DNA of 64,000 nucleotides, taken from Phanerodontia chrysosporium (Eukaryota > Basidiomycota > Agaricomycetes > Polyporales > Phanerochaetaceae). Below are positions 54,861 through 64,000 of this stretch, piece by piece. The notes under the pieces are model-generated. The model had not been told where the DNA came from and made no database searches. It saw only the letters and a list, made by a program, of their open reading frames with translations. The position numbers were made by a program, and so were the translations under genes. Position 1 is the stretch's first letter; the number at the start of each line of letters is the position of its first letter. The DNA is taken from positions 186,001 to 250,000 of the forward strand of contig MJGA01000028.1 in NCBI GenBank assembly GCA_001910725.1, given 5' to 3'.

Positions 54861-57800
54861 ACTCTCCTCCCTTTTCGTGCCACAACACCAGCAACCCTCG
54901 CTCCCGCACCCTCTCGCACACAGCGTCCTCTGCAACCCGGGAAACACCTCGCATTGGCACCCCTCGACTGCCCGCCCCCGGCTTCAACCGCTGCGCCCCT
55001 ACAACCGCCGCGGCTGCACCTCGAGTCGGCTCCCGGCGTGATGTCGAAGATCGCCCGTCGCCGGCGGGACACGGGGCATCCAGGTCCTCGTCCGGCCTGA
55101 GCGCATCGCCTGAGCTCGCAGTGGGCCCGCCGCTGGCAGCCGAGCAGCTGCATCGGCGCGCGAGCACCGCATCGAAATCCCCTGCAGACTCAACGGACGC
55201 CGGGTCTTTGCAGCGGCGAGCGGCGAGTGGCGAGCGGCGAGCGGTCTCCCGGACCCGACCCGCGGTGTTTTGGCCGTCAAATTACCTTGCAGGTGGTCGC
55301 CTCAGACAAACGCTTCGGACCCCGCTGCCCTCGGCCCGGGCGCCACCTGTCGCCGCATGTCGTGCCGCCGTCCTTGGGGCTGCGAAACCCGTGATCGAAG
55401 AAAGGTTGACCGAGGTCCGCGGCAGCACGGTTCGCGCGAAGCCGAAATGTCGATTCGAGCCAGAATGCGCGGGCAGCGACAAGGCGGTCGTTTCGACACA
55501 GGGCTGTGACGAGTGGCGGACAGCCAGTGAGTACCGCACCCCGCCAGACAAGAGAGAGTCGATGCTCACAAAGGTTGTGCAGGCTCTGCGGCCGACCATC
55601 GACGCGACGGCATGTATAGGCGGAGCCCAGGTCGCGGGACGTCCGAAAATCAAGTCAAAATACCGCAGCTGGAGACTACGCTGGCAGTGCGTCGTCTGCC
55701 TCCCGTCACCGCGCCGCCCCCGCCGCCGCCTGCAGGCCCCGTATCCGCGCCGTCGGCTTCGGCCCAGGGTCATCGCCATGAACGGCTCGGAGATGCTACC
55801 GGGGCGCAGCCGGTCCGCGACGCGTCCCCGGCTTCACGAGCTTGAGCGGCGGCACCGGTGGATGCTCCCTCGACGCCACTCTGCATGAACCGCCCGTCGA
55901 ACGTCAGGATATCGACCCACTGGCAAAGTCGGCCCCTCGTCACCGCACCGTCGACGCCCGGGCCGAAGCTCTTGTGCCCGAATCTGCGCCGCCACCGCCA
56001 CCGCCGGCTGCAGACGGTTCACAGGGCGTCCAGATCTCGAGCGAAGTTTGCCCGACGTTCACGGCCTGGGGGCGGCTGGGCGGCAGAGACAGTGTCCGCG
56101 CGGTCGGCTTCGCGGGAAGTCGAAGAGTCGATGCTGAGGCAACGCGCGTCGTCGAAGCTGCAGACGGTGTCGATGCGATCTGTTGCAGAGTATTGTCCAT
56201 GCGCAGAGCCCGCGCGGCCTCGAAAACGCGACGCCGACCTCCAACTTCGAGTCGGAGCCGAGATCGCGGCGACTTGAGCGTGCGAACGGCCGTTGTGCTG
56301 GCACGCGCGCCGGGCAAGATATGTCTTTGGCGGAGGCCACGAGCGACGGCGGCGGCAGGTCGGAAATCAAGCTGCCCTAGGAGAGTGACAGCCGCCATTG
56401 GTGAGTACGACGCCACGCTCGTGCAGCTCTCGTGGCACTCACCGTTGCCGCCATCGGATGCACCCAGCTCTCCGCGACTCTATCGCCACCGGCGCGTCCG
56501 TCGTCTTGCGCCTCAGAGTGCCACGCCATGCGACCGAGTTGGGATCGCGCTCATGGCGAGCGGCGCACGCGATCTGAGGCGGCGACATTCGTGCCCGCCG
56601 TGCGTCGCCTGTCGTCGTCCTCGCAGCCGTACGGGGCTCGGTATCGGGAGCATGTCTTGCACCGCGGCATGCCACGTCGTCGGCGGGGCAGGTGTTGAAC
56701 CCGCCATCCTGGCGAGCACAGCGAGGCGAGCATTGCAGAGACAGCGCGGGAGCCGGTGGTGGCAGGAAAAAGAGCCATCGAGGGGGCTGTGGGAGGGGTA
56801 GCTACAAAGGCAACCGCAGTCATTAATCAATAATAGTATTAGCCGTCCCCAACGGCGTTTTGCAGACAATGCCTTGGCTAGAGCCGTCCCGTGCTCGGGG
56901 TTTGTTGCGCGGAGCGCCTGCGGCGTCTGCGCTTGCAGTGGCTGCGGGCTTGGCGGGCATCTGCCCGAAGGCGCCTTTGGGCGCAATCTTCTCTTGCAGC
57001 TGTACACCCAAGAGGCTTGTACATTCTGGCTGGTTCATGCCAGTCTGAATGTGCAAGCCTCTTTGGTTTCCATGCTGGCTTAGCTGCGGCCTTGCACAGA
57101 TTGAGAGAAAGCATCACACCCTGCTGAGGCTGCCGGAGATTGAGCCTATCCATCAGCAGCATTCGGCACCTGCTCGCCAGCCGAACAACCTGTGCACGTC
57201 ACATCGTAATCTTGCCTGATCTGAGCTGCCCGAGCACCCTGAGCTGGTATCTACTGAGATCACTCGGAGGATGGAATAAATATTCTTGGGCCAGCCAGCC
57301 CACTCTACAGAGTATTGCAATGCAATCAGCTGGACTGTCGAGTCGTCAGCATAGCCCCAGCAGTGGGCGACGTCTGCGTCCACGTCGCCGGTCGCCATCG
57401 CTGAGATCAGATTCAGATCTCGCCGACGCGCGCGAGAACGGGCTCACCGATCAACCTGTTTATGCCCGCCGTGATGGCGTCTTCGTCTGTCTTGCGGCAG
57501 TACTCTGCTGCAGGGCCTAGACGCAACCCGGGTAAGTCTCACCAGTGGTCTCGAGCGAGCAGCGGCAATACAACACTAACCCCGGGCCCGCGCAAGCTCG
57601 TCGTGCATCTCGCTAATGCAGCGCGCCGACGACGTTGAACGGGCATCGTGCGCAACTCGAGAGAACGACCGTCGGTGGTGTGACTCGGAGGAGTTCCCGC
57701 CGTCGAGCCCGCGCTTTGATACGGGAACACCGCAGTGCCGGCGTCGGGAAGCGCGCCCGCGGTGACCGTGTCTGCTCGCGCGTGTCGCACCGACGCCGCT

Positions 57801-58757
57801 GCCTCCCAGAGTGACGGCGCGGCGGCGGGCGGAAAAGCTGCACAGACGGACAGGTCGGTCGACTCGGAGACGGTGGCCGATAAGCGGGATCATGGAACCG
57901 TCAGCGCCTCGCACGCGCCACGAAGCCCTCGCCTGCCCCTCTCGCTTCACGCGTCAACGTTCTCCTCCCGCCTCCCGCCTCCCGCCTCCGTCGCGTCGAC
58001 GGGCCCTGTCGAGACTCTAGGCCGTTTCAGCAACGCAGGTGCACCACAGCTGTGCCTGATGCTTGTGGTCTCGGGTAGGCATTCGCTCGGCGTGCTCTGC
58101 CGAGCATCAGCTTGTGCCGAACCGCCGAAATCGACGAACACCGCTGCCCGTGCAAGGGCCTCGCGAATCTCGAGCTCAGACGGTTGTGGGCAGCATGCCA
58201 GCTTGAGGGGACCTGCGAGGTGAATGCACAAGTCGGATACAGCTGAAATCGCACCGAGGATGTGCGAAAACCCACTGGCAGCCAGCGGGACACACTCTCT
58301 CAGCAGGTACGCGCGATCACCGCCGTTTGTGACGCCTGTACTCGATTTAAACGACGCCTGACTTTGTTGTCCGATTCAGGGTACAACCCCCAGCCCCAAA
58401 TGACGCCGCCTGCGAGCCTGCACTATGCCGAACGCGTACAACGCGCTGTCCGGACAGTCCGCGTCTCGACCCCTCCTTCGCTCGCCCAGGCGCGACTCGG
58501 CAGCACTCCGAGCGGCGCTCGCGTACCGGCTAGGCGCCATCATTCGCGGAGACGGTCACGCCGCGGCGGTCGAGACTCCAAGAGAGCACGGCCGCTCCTC
58601 GTTCTGCCTCCGCCTGTGGCTGCCTTGGCGTGCAGAACCGTGCACCCGAGTGGCGAGCATCAGGGAGATGGCGGCATCGTCTCGCTGGGGATGCAGGGTG
58701 GCGTCGGGGGCAGTCGCGTACGCGAGCTGCATTGGTGTTCCGGTGGGGTTTGCAGAG

Positions 58758-58840
58758 TATAAGACGGTGAGCATTTCGGTCTCTTGGGTTTCAGCAGTCT
58801 CAGCTCACTCCTCTCCTCCTCTCCTCCTCTCATCGGCTCA
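58758..58840 (+). promoter_or_regulatory. promoter-like block (TATAAG plus CT-rich tract)
   Basis: TATAAG at 58758-58763 and a pyrimidine-rich run (CTCCTCTCCTCCTCTC) about 35-75 bp later, a common fungal transcription-start layout. Confidence 0.35.
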
Positions 58841-58928
58841 TCGGCCCATCCCCTCCGTCTTGCTTACGCCGCGTCTCCGCTCCCGCCGATGCTTCAACCC
58901 CCAACATCGACGCTCCCCCGCCGACTGC

Positions 58929-59336
58929 ATGTCATCCCAGCCGTTCCGTCATCGACGTCATGGCCTTGTTCCTGGCCTCGGTTCACCGGCCACTTGGCTC
59001 GACTCACACTCGCATACGATCTCAACCGGTGAGTAAGTAATGCTTTTCATTGGCTGCGGCATTCATTAATTCGACGCCGGCTACTAGATCGAGCTCTCTC
59101 GTGCGTGCACAGTTCTCGCTGACTGCACGATGCTATACTGACGTTCGCCTGCAGTGCCTGCTAGTGATTGCTCCACGGCAGGCGACCTTCGCGCGGCCGC
59201 GCTCGCCGTCGGCGGTTCACAGAGTCAATGCTCGCTGTTGCCGGCCGGCGGCTGTCTGGACTCGCCAGTCGACCACGAGAGCGGCTCGGCTGTGTCACCC
59301 AGGCGCAAACGCTTGTCCGCTGCCAAGCCAGAGTAG
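58929..59336 (+). CDS. possible small two-exon gene (93 aa, unknown)
   Basis: ATG at 58929, exon to 59028, then an intron to 59154 (GTGAGT...CTGCAG, phase 1 on both sides), then exon to TAG at 59336. It follows the promoter-like block. The product is Ser-rich with a basic stretch (SPRRKRLS). The first exon contains LDSHSHT, echoing the LDSTPL-coding word repeated further right. No known domain. Confidence 0.25.
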
Positions 59337-61886
59337 GCCGCGGCCTGCCCGCTGCGAATTCCGTCGAACAATGTGACGGTACCCGTCGCTCGCATTATTC
59401 TCGCGCCGTGGGCTGACCGCGCAGCCGGATCTAGGCCGCGTCCAGTGCAACTGAACCGCCGGAACGCCGAGTAAACGCCTCCGCGGAAGGCTTCGATTCA
59501 ATCTCTTGCCAGAGACAGCAGCCTGCCGGCCTCGTTTCACACCACCAGGACCTGCCCCACCCCTCGACATCGTGCTCGCCCCGTCTGCCGCCGTGAGCAG
59601 TGTCGTCGAGACCATCTGTCCCGCTAATCTCACGTGCTCGCTCGCCAGTATGCGCCAAAGGCCGACGGCGACATCCTGCGGCAATCTCAAACACCTTCGG
59701 TCGCACCCGCTCTTTCGTCTGCCAGCGACAACGACGCCCAGGCACGCAGTCACGGTGCCCGCCTGCAATGTCGCCTGCCCACACTCACCCGACATCTCGA
59801 CAGAATCGCTCCGTACCCGCCAAGCAGGCCCATCCGGCGTCCTCGGCAGCGGGCGACGCACTCCAGCTGCTCGACTCAACATCACTCTCCCTAGGCACCC
59901 TCCTTGGCGGTGCGCACGCGGCTCTGGCTGTTGTCCGTCTCCGTCGCGGTGCCAGCAACCTCACAGGACCCTTTTAGCCAGGCCCACGATCACAATCTCG
60001 AGGCTGTGAGTCGCTGACGTGGGGCAGGAACTGGCTACGCGCGACTCTCGCGCTAGGTACGTCGCCCGCACTCCGAGTCGGTGCCACTATTGACTAATCC
60101 AGCGTGTCTACCGCACTCGGACACTCGCCGCCGGCAGGCCAAACTGTTCCTCAAGCCCACGGGCCCTGCCGGCTGACAGGCTAGTCCAATAGGTTGCCTG
60201 TCCACCCGCTCGGCTCAAGGCCATCCCATGAACCTCGCAGCGGTCTCGCCTCTGTGCCGACTGCACCGGTCTCGGTACGTGCCCTGCACTGTATCCTTGC
60301 CGCCCTGAACTGACCCTCACACGCGCAAACAAAGTCAGGCATGCACGACCCGCTGCTCGACTCAACACCGCTCTTCGCGGATATCTCCACCGTCGGTGAC
60401 CCCGTCATCCGCCGCTGTCCGCCGCCCGTCCTGCCGTCGTATCGACCCCATCACGCGCCAACCGCCATGCCGCCCATCGCGAGCCCGTTGTGTGTCGATA
60501 ACGCGAACGCCGGGCAGATCCCCACCCCGCCGTCTCGTCTGCGGACTGTCGTAATGGCTGCGCGATCGCAACCGACAGTACGTCGCCCGCCCTGCCTGCC
60601 CTTCGTGCTTCAGTCAACTCGCGGACCCAGCCCTGTCGATCTATGCGGATAATTATTGTCAGCAGGTGCGCCCGATCTCCGCGATCACCCAGGTTCCGCC
60701 ACCTGACATATGCCTTTGACAGGTCGCCTATCCGTCGCCTCGACCCAACGCCGCTCCCCTCAGTCTTACAGCCGTCTTGCCCGTCGTTCTGTCCGCTTGG
60801 ATTGTCTGGACCCCCCTCGACAGGTACGTTTAAATCAAGATTTGCATCGTGCGCGATCACTCACGCAAGGCCATAGAATGGCCGCTCGGACACCTATGGC
60901 CCAGCCGCTCGACTCAACACCGCTCCTATCGCCGGGTTGTCACGGTGCTATTGTGAGTACTTTTTCATTCCTTAATCCTACGAACGCACTGACCAGGCTG
61001 CTGTCCAGGTACTCTACTCGACTACCTGGCCCGTTCGGCGTGCTACGGTGCTGTCATCGTGTGGTAAGCCTTAACCGTCGGTTGTATACCGCGATTAAAT
61101 AGGCTGTCCGCAGATCACCCAGCTGCTCAACTCAACACCACACGGGCCGGTTCGCGACCTGTCGCACGTGAAGGCACCACCCGCCGTCTTCGCGCCAAGC
61201 ATCAGCGGCTTGCCCTACCGCCGCTCCTGGACGCCTACGCGCCGGTGCGCCCGGCTGCCGTGGTCTCTCGCCCGCGCGAACGCACACAAGGCTGCAAGCG
61301 CCGCCTTCAACTGCACTGACCCTGTGCTCCCCGCCGTCGGTCTCGCGTTACCCGCCGACATCCGCGACGCTGCCCCAACCCCCGCCAACGCCTGACGCCG
61401 CCGACCGTCCGCCGCGGCCAGTGCCGTCGTCGCTGCGCTCGACATTGGCAAGCACGCCCGCGGTGGCCCGCGTCCAAGTGCAAGTGCAAGTGCAAGTGCA
61501 AGTGCAAGTGCACAACCTGCGTCAATCCCACCCGCCCGCGTCGTTTCAAGGGCACGCAGCAGCGGGCCACGCCACCTGGGGTGTGTCGCCATGTTCTTTG
61601 CACGATGACATGGCGCTGACGCCGTCCTGGATTCCTGCCGCCAGCCACCACCGCATGGCGCAGTCCGCCCGACGCTCACGCCCATCGTCGGCCGCCGTGC
61701 ACCCCCGGCCGCTCGATCAAACACCAGACGACGTAGCTGCCGTCCAATAGCCGCTGCGGCGTGGCAACCGGCCTCCTCGCGGGCCCCAGTCGCATGGCAC
61801 GCACGGACGCTCCGGAGACTAGACTGCGCGCACGCGAGGTACGCTTGGGTACCGATGCGACCGCGCCGCTCGACTCAACACCGCTC
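58998..61886 (+). repeat. dispersed word CTCGACTCAACACCGCTC, eight copies
   Basis: Exact or near copies start at 58998, 59870, 60356, 60739, 60908, 61126, 61712 and 61869, all in plus orientation, 144-870 bp apart. In one frame each encodes a form of LDSTPL. Between copies lie intron-like stretches, for example 60824-60869, 60953-60996 and 61064-61102. Confidence 0.6.
61473..61512 (+). repeat. microsatellite (AAGTGC)n
   Basis: About six and a half perfect hexamer units. Confidence 0.9.
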
Positions 61887-62663
61887 CCTTCAGTCTGCTC
61901 CGCGACATGCCTTCGTGGTGGCGGCGTACTGTGCCGTGGTGCGTTGGCGGAGCAGACCGGGATGACGCGCGTCCTGGGGCCCCTCTAGGTCGCTCTGCTG
62001 TCAGTAAGACGGTGCCGCGGATTCTGGCCAACCATGACTGCCCCACGAGACCGGCAGTGTCCACGGCACTCAACGGCTTGGAAGGAGGCGGGAGGCGAGC
62101 CACCGTCGACGGTCCCGAGAGTGCGCGAGGGTGTCCCAAGGCTCGCAAAGGTGTGTGTGTGCAAGGCTGCGAGCACGGCCGCGCGGGTCAGACGCCGACA
62201 AAGTTGCGGGACACGGGGCTATCTATTGCTCAGCAGAGAGGGCGTATGTACAGCTTGTATCTAGACTACTGCAATGAATCTATCGTGAAAATTAGACTAT
62301 GAAACTGCAGAGTTTGAGAAGTGAACTCACAATTCTGGCAGAGCTCACTGAATGCGACCCCGCGCTGCGACACGCCGTGTCCACACCACAGGGCGCCAGC
62401 GCAACCCTCGACGACGCGAGAGCCGAGGTCCTCGCTCGCTGCTCGGGGTGTGCAGCTCGCCGCGGGCTCGCACGCGTTGCATTTCCGCGCGACTTGCACG
62501 CTCAGAGCCGCGCCAGCCGCCTCGTCGTGGTATGCACGAGCACGCTCTGCCTTTCGCCCGAACGCCACGTCCATCGTTCTGCCAGACCGCTACGCCCGAG
62601 CCTCCTCGTTTGGCCGCCTCGGGTGTGCAACCGCCCGCGAGTGTTCGTCTTCGACGACGGCTG

Positions 62664-62730
62664 CTACGCCTCGCCGAGGCGCTGCTGCTGGTTGAACAGC
62701 GCGAGCCGCACGCCGAGCGTTCGAGCTCCT
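62664..62730 (-). pseudogene. relic of MAGE/Nse3 exon 2
   Basis: Minus-strand translation GVRLALFNQQQRLGEA parallels LVRLALFNEQKRIPLR of the intact gene. Only this piece is recognisable. Confidence 0.6.
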
Positions 62731-62843
62731 GCACGAGGTTGTCGAAGGCGGACAGAGTGTGCACAAGCACGTACGTCGTTTCCACGTCCTTCATCTCCCC
62801 TCGCCATATCCGTCTTCGCCCAAGTCCACGCGTCGAGAGCCTT

Positions 62844-64000
62844 GCGCACCTATCTTCGAGATCTCGTTCCGTCTCAGCGGGATGCGCTTCTGTTCGTTGA
62901 ACAGCGCGAGCCGGACGAGGTCGTTCGCCTTCCTCTCGAGGTCCTGCAAGGGGTCAGCGCGAGCGAACACGCGTAGAGAGCACACGTACGCCATCGCCAC
63001 GCTCCTCACCCTCCCCGTCCTCGTCGTCAGCCTCGCCATACCCGACCCCGTCCTCGTCCTCGTCCTCCTCTTCGACGCGCCGGCGGCGGCCGTTCTGCGT
63101 CGCGGGTGGCATCTGCGAGTGGCCTGGCTGCGACTGCGATGGCTGCCGCTGGGAGCGTGCTCCTGCCCTCGCCATTTCGGTCTGTGAAAGGTGGTGGTGT
63201 TGGTGTCGGCGGTGGGAGGTCGCGACAAGATGGTGGTCGGGGTCGTGGAAGAACGCGTCTGAAATCGCACGCGTGCCCTAATTGGGCGCTCTACACACGT
63301 GAGGGCCACGCGATCGTACAGACGCTGACCGACCGCCTTCGTCCGTCCGTCACGGCGAGCAGATCGTTCAAGAGCTCAAGAACCTACACTATTGAAGCCA
63401 CGGCGCCCGTAAGGCCTCGAGGATTGCCTTAGGATATTATCAAGCGCAATAGCAGATATCCCGTTTGTTCCTCCCACCTCCACATTTGGCCTTTGTGCGC
63501 TGGCAGGACGGCTCAGCACGGCCGCTGTTCTACGAACGCTTCACACTAGCGTTACCTTTCGACTCTCCTCAGTGCCACGTCGATCACCATCAGCGGCGGC
63601 CATGCGATGTCAAACCCAAAATCATGGCTCTCGACCTACTCTTGGTCGATTCACGTCCTCAGAGTGTCTCCTTCTGAGGTTCATCCAGCACTCTTCACGA
63701 AGGAGAAGCTCAACACAATGCAGCCCAAGCTGTTGATGAAGGAGAGCACAAGAACATTACTTGGGCACCCCGGGTAGCACAAGGGCATACACGGCATGGA
63801 AACGCGCTGCGACCGTGGAACTGCTGCACCTCACGGCTGCGCTCCATGACACCCGTTGCGTCACAGAACAACTGACGGAGAAGTACATCGTACAGTGGCC
63901 TCACAATAGCGATCAACAAGATGGCGAGGCACTCCGCGTAGCTGGAGCACGAAATATCTCAGCCTCACCTCTGCTGAAATTTAGGAGGCTGGAGGCGAGC
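62844..64000. repeat. right copy of the segmental duplication, continuing past the window
   Basis: 62844-63378 matches 50640-51171 and 63374-64000 matches 52297-52925. The 1.1 kb between these blocks is missing. The junction shares GCTCA with both parents. Confidence 0.9.
62850..63175 (-). pseudogene. partial second copy of MAGE/Nse3 (exons 1-2 only)
   Basis: Exon 1 62990-63175 (two codons longer than the original, in the acidic run), intron 62944-62989 (46 bp, same splice sites), exon 2 62850-62943 (94 nt). The donor after exon 2 is kept, but similarity ends at about 62844 and exons 3-5 are absent. It cannot encode the winged-helix core. Confidence 0.85.

Larger units (their letters stand above)
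52926..58756. other. GC-rich stretch without a convincing gene
   Basis: Many long frames overlap on both strands, as expected in CpG-rich DNA with few stops (for example 319 codons at 55842-56801). None shows a domain or a protein-like pattern. A less GC-rich island at about 56815-57330 breaks the pattern and may be a foreign insert, but I could not identify it. Confidence 0.4.

Noticed and set aside
55842..56801. 319-codon frame in GC-rich DNA
   Set aside because: Frames of this size occur on both strands here because stop codons are rare in CpG-rich sequence. No domain or protein-like pattern was seen.
58998..61886. CRISPR-like array
   Set aside because: The repeated word is imperfect, spacers are 144-870 bp and uneven, and the genome is fungal.

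Overview
The window is eukaryotic and almost certainly from a basidiomycete fungus (Agaricomycetes, probably Polyporales-like; inference). The reasons are short GT-AG introns of about 45-60 bp, HET-domain gene families, a chromodomain Ty3/gypsy retrotransposon, a DUF-like trypsin-fold family typical of mushrooms, and GC-rich coding sequence. There are no bacterial signals and no convincing rRNA or tRNA genes. It reads as a repeat-rich accessory region with few intact host genes.

Layout. 1-2.1 kb: little beyond possible exons of a gene leaving the left edge. 2.1-3.3 kb: a decayed HET gene. 3.5-8.9 kb: a trypsin-fold protein gene split by a 3.7-kb insertion with 24-bp terminal inverted repeats and a 6-bp target duplication; that insertion carries a solo LTR with its own 5-bp duplication. 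9.5-10.7 kb: a single-pass membrane protein gene (minus strand). 12.05-14.6 kb: HET copy 1, one frameshift. 18.5-21.55 kb: HET copy 2, intact after removal of one intron, AT-rich and tail-anchored. 20.7-39.2 kb: a giant inverted duplication with two 8,580-bp arms (20716-29295 and 30626-39205) around a 1,330-bp spacer. Each arm holds the 3' part of HET copy 2, an LTR-like fold-back, and a Ty3/gypsy element. 39.3-40.1 kb: AT-rich DNA with a minisatellite. 40.2-40.9 kb: a sugar-transporter fragment. 44.8-47.3 kb: HET copy 3 (minus) with in-frame stops, then another HET scrap near 47.8 kb. 48.5-49.2 kb: an isoprenylcysteine methyltransferase-family gene. 49.6-51.0 kb: a five-exon MAGE/Nse3 gene (minus). 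51-62.8 kb: GC-rich DNA without convincing large genes but with tandem and dispersed repeats. 62.7-64 kb: a partial second copy of the MAGE locus.

How it fits together. The HET genes (predicted non-self recognition/cell-death proteins) form an expanded and mostly broken cluster, with five members or scraps in both orientations. Repeats drive the rearrangement. The retroelement shows features of self-primed Tf1/sushi-like elements: a primer-binding site complementary to its own transcript start, a -1 gag-pol slip site, and a C-terminal chromodomain. Its protease and RNase H catalytic aspartates read as asparagine. The two arms differ at only the four sites I found by eye, and at all four the left arm carries the A/T base.
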